64,000 bases of DNA from Bacteroidetes bacterium GWF2_33_38 (GCA_001769505.1 MEOF01000043.1:50057-114056), one strand, 5' to 3'. Shown: positions 9,416-20,419, counted from the first letter of the stretch. Numbers and translations are program-made. The notes: generated from the letters alone by a model not told the origin.

Positions 9416-10783
9416 TTAAAAAATATTTTGCAGAATAATCAAGATATCTGTTCCGATATCTATTTTAGATTTGACTTCTATTTTCCCGTTGTGGAGTTCA
9501 ATAATTTTTTTTGATAAAGCTAAACCTAAACCGTGCCCTTTGTATTTTCTTGCATTTTTAGCCCTATAAAAAGGCTCGAAAATCTTATTTAGTTCGGTTT
9601 CTGCTATTCCAATTCCAGAGTCTGAAAATTTAATGCTAATTTTTTTGTCAGAAACATCCAAACTAAGCCTTACCGTTTTATTATCAGAATATTTACAGCC
9701 ATTTTCAAGAATATTTAGTATTGCAATTTTAATTAAGGTCTCGTTTCCGAGAACTATATATTTTTCTTCTTCACTTGGCATTTCTCCAAATGCGAATTCG
9801 ATATTATAGTCGGGTTTATGTTTTAATAATTCTGCTCGCACAGTCCAAATAATTTCATCGATTCTAACTTTTGAAAAGTGAGACTCATTGATTTCGAGAG
9901 TAGCTTGAGCTAAGTTTAATAAGCCGTCAGAGAGGATATTTATATTTTTTATATCGTCTAAAATAGATAAGAGTACGGTTTCATAATATTCTGAATCTCT
10001 TTTGTTTAGCAATGTAACCTCGATTTGTCCGGTGATAGAAGTTAGAGGAGTTCTAAGTTCATGAGATGCATTTGAAACGAATATTTTTTGGATATTAAAT
10101 GCTTCTTCCAAACGGTCAAGCATTTTGTTGAATGTTTGTGCTAATTGTGCAATTTCGTCCTTTTTGTTTTCAGTTTCAACTCTTAAATTTAAACTAGTTT
10201 CCTTAATTTCGTCAACACGTTTAATTACTTTTGACATAGGTTGAAGAGCTTGCCCTGCATAAAACCAGCCGACAAAAAGGATAATTAATATACTGATAAG
10301 AAAATTTATAAGCAGAATTAATTTTAGATTATTCAGCTTCCCCAATCCATATTTATCGTAAGCTGATGCAATGACGACGAATTGGTTGTTATTGTCAGTA
10401 TATAGTATTCCTAAAGACTCAGTTATTTCGCTTTTGAACTGTATCTTGCTTCTTAATCGTACTTGATTTAATAAATCGATAGAAATTACTATAGAATCTT
10501 TTTCAATACTTGAATATATCTTTTCATTTAGCGAATTATAAATAGATATCTCTTCATGAGGGAGTAAAATCGTATTCTCTCCTATTATTTTAAGTAGTTC
10601 AACATCAATTTCTTTTACGCTAATTAAAAGTCGAGTTGTTGTTAATGCATGATCTTCTAAACGATTATAAAATTGTTCTTTACGAAAGGTTTCTGACGAA
10701 TAATATATGGATAACGAAAACAAAATAAGAATTGAAGCAGAAATCAGGGCAAATAATAAACTTAATTTAGTTCTTATCTTCAT
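9416..10783 (-). CDS. CusS-type membrane sensor histidine kinase
   Basis: The protein has 455 residues. A transmembrane helix (about 7-27), a roughly 130-residue extracytoplasmic sensor region and a second helix (about 155-177) come first, then a HAMP domain (about 178-230). HisKA has phospho-acceptor His241 in SNASHELRTPLTS. HATPase follows, with an N box (NILENGCKYS), DSGIGI and a G2 box GHGLGLALS. It belongs to the heavy-metal/CusS-like group, but the signal is unknown. The ATG overlaps the stop of the regulator gene by one base (TAATG), so the two are translationally coupled and form a cognate pair. Confidence 0.9.
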   Translation of the reverse strand: MKIRTKLSLLFALISASILILFSLSIYYSSETFRKEQFYNRLEDHALTTTRLLISVKEIDVELLKIIGENTILLPHEEISIYNSLNEKIYSSIEKDSIVISIDLLNQVRLRSKIQFKSEITESLGILYTDNNNQFVVIASAYDKYGLGKLNNLKLILLINFLISILIILFVGWFYAGQALQPMSKVIKRVDEIKETSLNLRVETENKKDEIAQLAQTFNKMLDRLEEAFNIQKIFVSNASHELRTPLTSITGQIEVTLLNKRDSEYYETVLLSILDDIKNINILSDGLLNLAQATLEINESHFSKVRIDEIIWTVRAELLKHKPDYNIEFAFGEMPSEEEKYIVLGNETLIKIAILNILENGCKYSDNKTVRLSLDVSDKKISIKFSDSGIGIAETELNKIFEPFYRAKNARKYKGHGLGLALSKKIIELHNGKIEVKSKIDIGTDILIILQNIF

Positions 10784-11472
10784 TATTCTTCGTTTTCTTT
10801 TAGAATATAACCCATTCCAATACTTGTATGTATAAGTTTAGATGAAAAATCCTTGTCAATTTTTTTTCTAAGAAAAGTTACGTAAACATCAATTACATTT
10901 GTTCCTGTATCAAAGGTGATGTCCCATACTTTTTCGGCAATTGTCGCTCGTGATAAAACTCTGCCCTTATTTCTGATTAAAAACTCAAGAAGCATAAATT
11001 CTTTTGCAGTTAATTCAATTATTTTCCCTCCTCTTTTCACAATTTTTGTATCAAGATTCATTTCTAGATCAGCAATTGAAAGGATATTGTTTGTAAAAGA
11101 TTCACTTTTTGTTCGTTTTAATTGAGCTTTAATCCTTGCTAGTAATTCTCTGAATTCAAATGGTTTAACGACATAATCGTCAGCCCCGGCATCGAACCCT
11201 ATAATTTTATCGTCGGTTGTTCCTAAGGCAGTCAGCATTATAATCGAAACATCAGGTTTTGATTTTCTAATTTCTTTGCAAAGTTCGTATCCATTGATAT
11301 ACGGAATATTTATATCAAGAATAATGATGTCATAATTATTTGACAGTCCTTTGTTTTTTCCTATAAGTCCATCAAATGCAATATCTACATCGTACTTATT
11401 TTCCTCAAGTCCTTGTTTTATAAACGCTGCAACTTTAGGTTCATCTTCGACTATCAATATTTTTGCTGACAT
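10783..11472 (-). CDS. OmpR/PhoB-family response regulator
   Basis: The protein has 229 residues from the ATG at 11472. The in-frame upstream extension is not conserved in type. The receiver has an acidic pocket (IVEDEPKV), phospho-acceptor Asp in IIILDINIP, the conserved Thr in MLTALG and Lys in VVKPFEFREL. The C-terminal winged helix (TAKEFMLLEFLIRNKGRVLS, then DVYVTFLRKKID) is OmpR-type. It is the DNA-binding partner of the adjacent sensor kinase, with its stop codon overlapping the kinase start. Targets are unknown. The neighbouring giant PKD gene is a plausible but untested target. Confidence 0.92.
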   Translation of the reverse strand: MSAKILIVEDEPKVAAFIKQGLEENKYDVDIAFDGLIGKNKGLSNNYDIIILDINIPYINGYELCKEIRKSKPDVSIIMLTALGTTDDKIIGFDAGADDYVVKPFEFRELLARIKAQLKRTKSESFTNNILSIADLEMNLDTKIVKRGGKIIELTAKEFMLLEFLIRNKGRVLSRATIAEKVWDITFDTGTNVIDVYVTFLRKKIDKDFSSKLIHTSIGMGYILKENEE

Positions 11473-11538
11473 GTTTTTTGAAATTATTGTCGAATATACA
11501 AACAATTTATTCTGCAACTACAATTTGAAATATAAAAA

Positions 11539-11561
11539 AAACCGCTCAAATTGAGCGGTTT
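11539..11561 (-). terminator. Intrinsic terminator of the giant PKD gene
   Basis: A near-perfect inverted repeat (AAACCGCTCAA, one base, TTGAGCGGTTT) lies 25 bases beyond the stop of the minus-strand PKD gene. On the minus strand it is followed by a T tract. It can also serve as a barrier before the two-component operon. Confidence 0.85.
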
Positions 11562-11585
11562 CTATTTCTGATAAATTGGATTGAA

Positions 11586-14500
11586 TTATTTTACAACAAC
11601 TTTTTGAACTCCAACTTTATTTCCTTTCAAAATCTTCACAAAATAAATTCCTTTAGCTTGTGATGATAAGTCAATTTGAGTTTTAACATTAGAAACATTT
11701 GCTTCTTTATATGAGTATATTGACTGTCCTTGAATGTTGAATATTTCGATATTCACATCATTTGTTTCTTTATCTTCGATACGAACAGTTATCATTCCAT
11801 TTGTTGGATTTGGATAAAGTGTAATGTTGTTTGTAAATACGTTTTCTTCAACGCTGTCATCAATTTTTCCAGTGTCGTCCATGTTAGAAATAGATTGGCT
11901 GTAAGGACCTAATTGAGTTTTGTTTAATGTATTTGGAGCACAAATATCTTCGGTCTTAATCCCAATAGTATAGAAAAATTGTTGAACATTTTCAGTATTA
12001 TCTGTATAAGAACTTAAGTTACTTGGAATTGAGTCAATAGCAACCCAATCGGTAGTTGCTGTTTTACGATAGATATAATATGTTAAATAATCAATTCCTT
12101 CGTATTCGTCCCAAATTAAGTTCACCGAGTTTCCAATTCCTTGGTTAACAGTTAAGTGAATAGTTTTATGTAAATCACTTAATTCGGATTCTCCACCGCA
12201 AGCATCTACGCTAGATATTTTATATCTCCATGAGCGTAATAATGGGTTAGAGAATGTGTCAACAAAAACACTTAAATCGTCATACGATACATTTCCAATT
12301 TGGAAATAAACTCCTGCCATACTTGATTCTTTGTAAACATTATACGATTCAATACTTGTTGTTACTGGGCGTTCCCAAACAATTAGGTTACTTCCCAACA
12401 CAGAATCAACAGTAACAACGCAAATTTGAGGAATTTCAGGGGTATTGGTTTCAATTTCAGCTTCTACAACAGCATTGCAACCGCTGTCAGTAACTGTTAA
12501 CGAATAACTTCCTGCATTAACTCCTGATATGTTTTGGGTTGTTTGTCCACTTGACCAAGCAAAGCTATAAACACCGGATGTTCCTCCTGATACGCTTATT
12601 GTTACTCCTCCAGTTGCATCACCGCACTCAATATTTTGAACATCGGCTACGACAACAGTTGGTGCTCCATTTTCGCTAATAGCAGTTGTTTTTTGTTTTT
12701 CGCAAGCTTTTGAGTCTGTAACCGTAACAGTATAAATTCCAGCAGCTAAACCTGAATTTAAGGCTGTTAATGTTCCATTTGACCATTCAAATGAAAATGG
12801 GGAAGTACCTCCGCTAACATATGCAACAAGACTTCCGTTAGAAGAACCGCAGTCTGCATTTGTTATTCCTGATGTTATTTGAATTTGGGCAGGTTCTGTA
12901 ACCACAAAACTCTTAACGGCTTGACATAAATTTACGTCAGAAACTACTATTTCGTAAGGTCCTGCAGGTAAATTTGAAATATCTTCAGTAGTAGCTCCAT
13001 TTGACCATTCGTATGTGTATGCTCCTGAGCCTCCAGTAACGCTAATGCTGATGCTTCCATTTTCTCCGTCGTTACAAGAAACATTGGTTAATGAAACTAG
13101 TGAAATACTTGGACCATCTCCATCATTTACAGTTCCTTGAGCGGTTCCTAAACAATGATTAGCATCTATTACGTATGCAAAATAATAACCTGATGCTAAA
13201 CTATCAATTGTTGTTGTATTTCCACCTGTATTCCATTGGTAAGAATATGGAAGTGTTCCTCCGATTGCACTAACTGTTGCAGTTCCATTGGTTGTTCCAC
13301 ACGATGCGTTTGTTGTGGTAATAGTAGCTTGTATTTTATTTGGTTCAACAATATTGGCATATTGAACATCAATATTTGAACTTGCGTCGGTAACCGTAAC
13401 AGAATAAAATCCTGCTGATAAGTTAGTTATAGATGAAGTTGTTGCACCATTTGACCATAAATAGGTGTATGGAGCAGTGCCGTTTGTTACACTTGAAACG
13501 GATATTTCTCCATCAGTTAAGTCAAAGCAGCTAATATTTTTAACTGTAATATTTGCCGTCAACTCAATAATAGCAGGCGAAATCACAACGCTTCCAGTAT
13601 ATGTTTCTGAAACACCGCAAGAGTTTGAAATTGTCAAACTTACTTGGTATGTTCCTGCTGCTTGATAAATATGTGTTAATGTACTAAATGCTTCTCCTGT
13701 TACAGTTGTTGTAGTTCCATCGCCAAAATTCCAAAGGTAAGTATGTCCTCCTGCACCCAAAAATCCAACTTCTTCGCCAACAAATGCAGATTCTTGAAAT
13801 TGAAGGGAGCCATTAATAATTGTACTTGTACTTGAAACATAAGCTTGTAATTCTGTTTCAAAACTATTGCCACAAGCATTTGTAACTTGAACTGTAATGT
13901 CGTAATTACCTTCGGTGGTATAGGTGTGTGTAATAATATCCACCGTTCCGTCTGTTTCAAGTTGTTGGAATGAAGTTTCGATAGTTCCATCTCCAAAATT
14001 AACAGAGTAAGAATTCCCTGTAGGAAATACATAAATGATTGCTTGATCGTTTGGACAAATGTTTTCTTGAGCAATACCAACTTCATAATCGTTTGCATTT
14101 GGAATAACATTTCCTTCAATAGAAATGGCTTCTGAAGTAGTAATTGTGTTGCCACAACCATTGATAATATTTACCGTTACTTCGTACTCACCAACAGAAG
14201 AGAAACTATGAGTTGTTTCTTGCTCAGTTGAAGTGGTTCCATCGCCAAAATCCCATAAATAGGTTACTCCTAAATTATCGTCATATGCGTAGAAATTTAC
14301 TGGGCTTCCGGGACAAACTGCTGTTGATGGTGAATAGTATATTGCCGCGTCATCTATATCTAAGTTGTTCTCAACTTCAATGGTTTCGGTGCTTGTTGCA
14401 CTGTGTCCACAGAAATTTGTAACCGTTAATGTAACGTTATATGTTCCATTTTCATAATATGTATGATTGGGATCTCCAATAATAGAAGTAGTTCCATCAC

Positions 14501-17500
14501 CAAAATTCCATAAATAAGAAGCGTAGTCATCTGTCCAAAATTCAACTTCAGTATTTGGACAAATAGTCGATGCACTCATGTCAAACCACAAATAGTTTAC
14601 TCCATTATTATTACTTACTTCAACTGTTGAATACAAAGTGGTATCATTTCCGCAACCGTTTGTTAATGTTAAACTCACGTTGTAAGTTCCAACAGCATCG
14701 TAGCTATGTTCTTCGTAGCTGTTAGTTGAGGTCGTTCCATCTCCAAAGTCAAGCAAAGACTCATAGTTTCCTTCAAATTGAAAATTAACGCTTTCACCTG
14801 GACAAACACCTGTACTTGGATAATGATAAAAATAAATATTATTCGAAAAAGAAGCTCCAGAGTTAACCGAAATAGTAAAATATACTGTAGTATCTACATC
14901 GCACTCATTGGTAACTTTTAACGAAGCCGTATAATTTCCAACTGTACTGTAAGCATGATTAGCATAATTTGACGTTGATGTAACTCCATCACCAAAGTTC
15001 CAAACACAATTATAATCTTCGTCGGTATTGAACGATATATAATCGTTAGGGCAAGCAGAATAAGCACTTACATTGTACCATAAATTTTGAATAGGAAGAT
15101 CATTAACAACATTGATTGCCAAATTTATTGTGGTATCCATTCCGCATGCGTTGGCAATAGTAATGCTAACATCGTATGTACCAACTTCCGGGAACGAATG
15201 GTTAACATATTGGTCATAGTCAGTAGTTCCATCGTCAAAATTCCAAAGATATGAGTATCCTTGTTCAGCCCAAGCTTGAAAATACATATCAGTATTAGGA
15301 CAAACATTATAATTCTCTACATAAACATTAAGGTTTCCTGAGAAAGGTAAGTCGTTCGATATGTTTACGTGAGTATAAATTGTTGTATCGCTTCCGCAAG
15401 AATTGGTTAATTTTAATGAAACAGTATAAGTACCAGGGGCTGAAAATTCATGATAAGCATAACTTTCAGTAGAAGTTGTTCCATCACTAAAATTCCACAA
15501 GAAAGAGTATGTGTTATCTACGTTTGAATAAAATTGAACTTGTTGATTAGGACAACTCTCTTCAGGATTGTGATTAATTTGAACATAAGGATATACGGGA
15601 ACATCGTTTACAATGTCTATTTCTCCATATATTGTTGTGTCACTTCCACAAGAGTTATACAAAGTTACGCTATAAGTGTATGCTCCAATAGATGCATATG
15701 AATGAGATGGATAAGAATTTTCTGATTCGGTTGTTCCGTCACCAAAATTCCATAAATAACTTTGAGCTTGGTCTGAATTAGTGTAAAATTGAATTGTTGA
15801 ACCCGGACAAGCTTGATTAACATATGTTCCAACTTCACAATATCCTGCAAAAGGAACATTGTTTGAAATGGTAATAGATCCGTATATAATGGTATCACTA
15901 CCACAACTGTTAGTTATTGTTGTTGAATAATTGTAAGTTCCTATAGCATTGAAAGCGTGATAGGCATTATTTTCAGTATATGTTACACCATTGATATTCC
16001 AAACACAAGTATATGAGTCATCTAAATTTGTATAAAATTGAACTTGTTGATTCGGACAACTTTCTTCGGGATAATAATATACTTGAACATAAGGATAAAC
16101 AGGAACATCGTTAGTAATATTTATTTGTCCATACACTGTAGTATCATTTCCACAGGAATTAAATAGAGTTACACTATATGTGTACGTTCCAAGAGAACTG
16201 TAGGAATGATTAGGGTTAGAGTCATAAGAAACGCTTGAGCCATCGCCAAAATTCCATTCATAGCTTTGAATGTCATTTGAATTTGCATAGAAAGTTACTT
16301 GAGAGCCTGGGCATACATTATTTTGATAAGTTCCAACTTCACAATAAGTTGAGAAAGATCCATCGTTTGTTATCTCTACCGATTGGTATATTGTAGTGTC
16401 ATTTCCGCAACTATTTGTTATCGTAAGAGTTACAGTATAAACGCCTAATGATGGGAATGAAAAGTTAACATTTTGTCCACTGTAAGTAGTGCCTCCAAAG
16501 TTCCACAAAAAAGTATGTGTATCATCTAAATTTGAGTAAAAACTCATGTATTGGTTTGGACATGCAGTTTGAGGATAATAATATAATTCCGCATATTCGT
16601 CAACAGGAGTTGAGTTAGTTATTTCAATATCTTTATAAATAATTGTATCGTTTCCGCAACTATTTGTTATGGTAAGAGCAACAGTATATGTTCCTAATGC
16701 CGGAAAAGCATAGTTTACATTTTGCCCCTCAAACGTGTTTCCTCCACCAAAATCCCATAAAAATGTATGAGAATTATCTAAGTTTGAATAAAATTGCATG
16801 TTTTGGTTTGGACAAGTTGTTTCAGGGGAATTATATATTTCGGCATATTCATTTACAGAAACTGTGTTTGAGATATTTACTTCTCCATAAAAGGTTGTAT
16901 CGTTTCCGCAGCCATTTGCCATTGTAAGAGAGTAAGAATAAGTCCCAAAACTAGAATACGAATGATAAGGATATTGCTCGTTTGATGTGTTTCCATCACC
17001 AAAATTCCAAGAAAAAGATTGAGCTTCGTTGCTATTTGCATAAAATCCAATTTCTGTATTAGGGCAAACTTCATAGTCATAAGCTCCTGCTTCTCCATAA
17101 GTGAAAGGAAGGTCATTAAGAATTGAAATTGTTCGATAAATAGTATCAAAACCACAAGGCGTTTCAAGAACTAATGAAACAATATAATCTCCAGAACTGT
17201 TATATGCGTGATAAGGATAATACTCATCTGAAGTATTGCCATCGCCAAAATTCCAAAAAGTACTGTACACATCATAATTGCTTGGGTCGAAATAAATTTC
17301 AGTATTAGGACAAGCCTCGTTAAGCGAAGTGTAAAAATAGTCATTGGCTCCCATTACATAAATGCTTTGGTAATATTCGCCAATATAATAACCTAAATCA
17401 TCATATGCATAAAGATAAACATTGTAATATCCTGTATTTGTAAATACGTAAGATGAATCGATTCCATAATAATAGCCTCCGTCTCCGTATTGCCATTGAA

Positions 17501-17645
17501 AAGTAGCTCCATCTGAACTAGTATTTGTAAAGGTAACTGCTAAAGGTGCACAACCTTCTGTTACGTCAGCCGTAAACGACACCTGAGCCTTAACTCCTAT
17601 TTGAAATAGAGAAATAAATAAGGCGATAAGTAAAAAGTTTTTCAT
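11586..17645 (-). CDS. Giant PKD/SprB-repeat surface protein, T9SS type A cargo
   Basis: The protein has 2019 residues. A signal peptide (1-20, ending GVKA-Q) is followed by about 16 PKD modules (about residues 20-1360), recognised by WNFGDG-like motifs at an 80-90 residue period. Some are degenerate (FGGGN, WNINGVT). Most modules carry a Cys near the start (ACPN, VCPG) and one near the end (NSCGNDT), suggesting one disulfide per module. About five SprB-type repeats follow (about 1362-1735; ISCFDLTDGEISVS, YLWSNGATT, YSVTVTD). A fibronectin-like stretch (about 1736-1915) and a type A sorting domain (LYPNPTNG, then KGIYFVKI, ending QKVVVK) end the protein. It is predicted to be an extended surface adhesin. 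It is monocistronic, with its own terminator. Confidence 0.92.
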   Translation of the reverse strand: MKNFLLIALFISLFQIGVKAQVSFTADVTEGCAPLAVTFTNTSSDGATFQWQYGDGGYYYGIDSSYVFTNTGYYNVYLYAYDDLGYYIGEYYQSIYVMGANDYFYTSLNEACPNTEIYFDPSNYDVYSTFWNFGDGNTSDEYYPYHAYNSSGDYIVSLVLETPCGFDTIYRTISILNDLPFTYGEAGAYDYEVCPNTEIGFYANSNEAQSFSWNFGDGNTSNEQYPYHSYSSFGTYSYSLTMANGCGNDTTFYGEVNISNTVSVNEYAEIYNSPETTCPNQNMQFYSNLDNSHTFLWDFGGGNTFEGQNVNYAFPALGTYTVALTITNSCGNDTIIYKDIEITNSTPVDEYAELYYYPQTACPNQYMSFYSNLDDTHTFLWNFGGTTYSGQNVNFSFPSLGVYTVTLTITNSCGNDTTIYQSVEITNDGSFSTYCEVGTYQNNVCPGSQVTFYANSNDIQSYEWNFGDGSSVSYDSNPNHSYSSLGTYTYSVTLFNSCGNDTTVYGQINITNDVPVYPYVQVYYYPEESCPNQQVQFYTNLDDSYTCVWNINGVTYTENNAYHAFNAIGTYNYSTTITNSCGSDTIIYGSITISNNVPFAGYCEVGTYVNQACPGSTIQFYTNSDQAQSYLWNFGDGTTESENSYPSHSYASIGAYTYSVTLYNSCGSDTTIYGEIDIVNDVPVYPYVQINHNPEESCPNQQVQFYSNVDNTYSFLWNFSDGTTSTESYAYHEFSAPGTYTVSLKLTNSCGSDTTIYTHVNISNDLPFSGNLNVYVENYNVCPNTDMYFQAWAEQGYSYLWNFDDGTTDYDQYVNHSFPEVGTYDVSITIANACGMDTTINLAINVVNDLPIQNLWYNVSAYSACPNDYISFNTDEDYNCVWNFGDGVTSTSNYANHAYSTVGNYTASLKVTNECDVDTTVYFTISVNSGASFSNNIYFYHYPSTGVCPGESVNFQFEGNYESLLDFGDGTTSTNSYEEHSYDAVGTYNVSLTLTNGCGNDTTLYSTVEVSNNNGVNYLWFDMSASTICPNTEVEFWTDDYASYLWNFGDGTTSIIGDPNHTYYENGTYNVTLTVTNFCGHSATSTETIEVENNLDIDDAAIYYSPSTAVCPGSPVNFYAYDDNLGVTYLWDFGDGTTSTEQETTHSFSSVGEYEVTVNIINGCGNTITTSEAISIEGNVIPNANDYEVGIAQENICPNDQAIIYVFPTGNSYSVNFGDGTIETSFQQLETDGTVDIITHTYTTEGNYDITVQVTNACGNSFETELQAYVSSTSTIINGSLQFQESAFVGEEVGFLGAGGHTYLWNFGDGTTTTVTGEAFSTLTHIYQAAGTYQVSLTISNSCGVSETYTGSVVISPAIIELTANITVKNISCFDLTDGEISVSSVTNGTAPYTYLWSNGATTSSITNLSAGFYSVTVTDASSNIDVQYANIVEPNKIQATITTTNASCGTTNGTATVSAIGGTLPYSYQWNTGGNTTTIDSLASGYYFAYVIDANHCLGTAQGTVNDGDGPSISLVSLTNVSCNDGENGSISISVTGGSGAYTYEWSNGATTEDISNLPAGPYEIVVSDVNLCQAVKSFVVTEPAQIQITSGITNADCGSSNGSLVAYVSGGTSPFSFEWSNGTLTALNSGLAAGIYTVTVTDSKACEKQKTTAISENGAPTVVVADVQNIECGDATGGVTISVSGGTSGVYSFAWSSGQTTQNISGVNAGSYSLTVTDSGCNAVVEAEIETNTPEIPQICVVTVDSVLGSNLIVWERPVTTSIESYNVYKESSMAGVYFQIGNVSYDDLSVFVDTFSNPLLRSWRYKISSVDACGGESELSDLHKTIHLTVNQGIGNSVNLIWDEYEGIDYLTYYIYRKTATTDWVAIDSIPSNLSSYTDNTENVQQFFYTIGIKTEDICAPNTLNKTQLGPYSQSISNMDDTGKIDDSVEENVFTNNITLYPNPTNGMITVRIEDKETNDVNIEIFNIQGQSIYSYKEANVSNVKTQIDLSSQAKGIYFVKILKGNKVGVQKVVVK
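15367..16374 (-). repeat. Two-module PKD duplication inside the giant gene (504-bp period)
   Basis: PKD modules 6-7 and 8-9 repeat as a pair. Both pairs contain a CEVGTY module followed by a VPVYPYVQ...PEESCPNQQVQFY module. The matching bases CTTCACAATA occur at 15833 and 16337, exactly 504 bp (168 codons) apart. This indicates a recent tandem duplication of a two-module unit within the PKD array. Boundaries are approximate. Confidence 0.75.
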
Positions 17646-17753
17646 AATATTTGGTTTTAATTAAATATGCAAAATTTCAATATACGAAGATAGTTTTGTT
17701 TTTATTCATATTCAACAAAATAGATTGATAAAAAAAGCTTATTTTATGAAAAT

Positions 17754-17783
17754 AAAAAAACCGCCCATAAAGAGCGGTTTTTT
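17754..17783 (-). terminator. Intrinsic terminator of groEL
   Basis: An A tract, CCGC, a nine-base loop, GCGG and a T tract lie 23 bases beyond the groEL stop. On the minus strand the stem is followed by a run of T. It separates groEL from the PKD gene upstream region. Confidence 0.85.
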
Positions 17784-17805
17784 GTATGTTAAAACAAAGA
17801 AAAGG

Positions 17806-19455
<1,650 letters not shown>

Positions 19456-19483
19456 TTAAGTTTTTAAATTTGTTTTGAGTATT

Positions 19484-19502
19484 AAAACTTTGTCAAAGTT
19501 TT
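19484..19502. repeat. Palindrome in the groES-groEL spacer, copy 1
   Basis: AAAACTTTG, one base, CAAAGTTTT: nine perfect base pairs, 41 bases upstream of the groEL start. It shares the core ACTTTG-N-CAAAGT with a second copy 48 bases away. On the minus strand it is not followed by a long T tract, so it looks more like an mRNA processing or stability element than a terminator. Confidence 0.55.
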
Positions 19503-19549
19503 TTAATTAAGTTCTTGAATTTAATTTTAACTTTTAACATCTTTTAAAC

Positions 19550-19568
19550 TCAACTTTGACAAAGTTGA
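19550..19568. repeat. Palindrome in the groES-groEL spacer, copy 2
   Basis: TCAACTTTG, one base, CAAAGTTGA: nine perfect pairs, 12 bases beyond the groES stop. It has the same ACTTTG-N-CAAAGT core as copy 1. It may adjust groES against groEL mRNA levels, or be a member of a dispersed palindrome family. Confidence 0.55.
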
Positions 19569-19580
19569 ACAATCCTTGAA

Positions 19581-19859
19581 TTAAATAACAGCCAAAATAT
19601 CAGATTGACGCATAATAATGTAATCTTTTCTGTCGATATTAAGTTCTGTTCCTGCATACTTGCCATACAAAACAACGTCTCCAACTTTAACTTCCATTTT
19701 TTCATCTTTTGTCCCTGAACCAACTGCGATAACAATTCCTCGTTGTGGTTTTTCTTGTGCTGTATCAGGGATTATGATTCCGCTAGCGGTTACTTGTTCT
19801 GCTACTTGAGGCTCGATTAATACTCTATCAGCCAATGGTTTAATGTTTACGTTTGCCAT
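19581..19859 (-). CDS. groES: Co-chaperonin GroES (10 kDa)
   Basis: The protein has 92 residues, typical for GroES. It includes IKPLADRVLIEPQVAE, the mobile-loop region (EQVTASGIIIPDTAQEKPQRG), VGDVVLYGKYAGTEL and the terminal IMRQSDILAVI. It caps the GroEL chamber. It is first in a groES-groEL operon on the minus strand. No CIRCE element (TTAGCACTC type) was found upstream, so HrcA control of that kind is not supported. Confidence 0.97.
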   Translation of the reverse strand: MANVNIKPLADRVLIEPQVAEQVTASGIIIPDTAQEKPQRGIVIAVGSGTKDEKMEVKVGDVVLYGKYAGTELNIDRKDYIIMRQSDILAVI

Positions 19860-19896
19860 AATTATTTAATATTTTAGTTTTTTTTTGATTATTTAA

Positions 19897-19921
19897 AATT
19901 GACGTGTGCGACTAGTCAATT
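19897..19921. promoter_or_regulatory. Short inverted repeat upstream of groES
   Basis: AATTGAC, eleven bases, GTCAATT lies 38-62 bases upstream of the groES start. Its place suits an operator in the heat-shock promoter region, but no known regulator site matches and a seven-base repeat can occur by chance. Confidence 0.3.
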
Positions 19922-19995
19922 ACTTTGCCATGTTAATGTATTTTTTGTTTAGTGGACAAATTTTCATAAAATGGCGAAAATGACTATAATATATA

Positions 19996-20033
19996 CCAAA
20001 AAGTGTCAGCATGATATGACATACTGACACTTT
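19996..20033 (-). terminator. Terminator of the sigma54 regulator-lptE-TPR-secG operon
   Basis: AAAGTGTCAG (20000-20009), a 14-base loop and CTGACACTTT (20024-20033) form a perfect ten-pair stem, 24 bases beyond the secG stop. On the minus strand the stem runs into a T run. It separates secG from groES. Confidence 0.75.
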
Positions 20034-20056
20034 GTAAATTAGAAAATAATGGGTAA

Positions 20057-20416
20057 TTATTTTGTTGTATCTTTTTGTTGTGCTGGTGCTTGTTGAGGAT
20101 CAACTGTTGGGATAATCGGTGCAGCAGTTGGATCAACAGCTTCGTTGATTTGATTTTCAATTAATGATTTTTTCGCAGCATCTTCGCCTTCGCCACGGTT
20201 AATTGTTAAACTTGATAATAATGTCAACGAAATAATTATGATTGCTAAAGTCCACGTTGCTTTTTCAAGAAAATCGGCAGTTTTGCGAACGCCCATTGAC
20301 TGCGTTGAACCTGCAAAATTAGCGGCTAGTCCTCCTCCTTTTGAGTTTTGAACCAATACGATTAATATCAATAATACACTTGCTATAAGGATGAGAGCTG
20401 AAATGAGGTAATACAT
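20057..20416 (-). CDS. secG: Preprotein translocase subunit SecG
   Basis: The protein has 119 residues with two transmembrane helices (about 3-22 and 53-72) around the conserved loop VQNSKGGGLAANFAGS...MGVRKTADFLEKATW. It is part of the SecYEG inner-membrane channel. A Pro/Gln/Ala-rich tail (about 95-119) follows, as often seen in Bacteroidota SecG. It sits 3 bases after the TPR gene and is the last gene of the operon. Confidence 0.95.
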   Translation of the reverse strand: MYYLISALILIASVLLILIVLVQNSKGGGLAANFAGSTQSMGVRKTADFLEKATWTLAIIIISLTLLSSLTINRGEGEDAAKKSLIENQINEAVDPTAAPIIPTVDPQQAPAQQKDTTK

Positions 20417-20419
20417 AAC

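Noticed and set aside
11586..17645. Frameshifts or pseudogene in the giant PKD gene
   Set aside because: The 2019-codon frame is continuous from signal peptide to sorting domain; other-frame segments are shadows of the repeats.
19860..19990. CIRCE operator upstream of groES
   Set aside because: No TTAGCACTC-N9-GAGTGCTAA-like sequence is present; only a weak seven-base inverted repeat was found.
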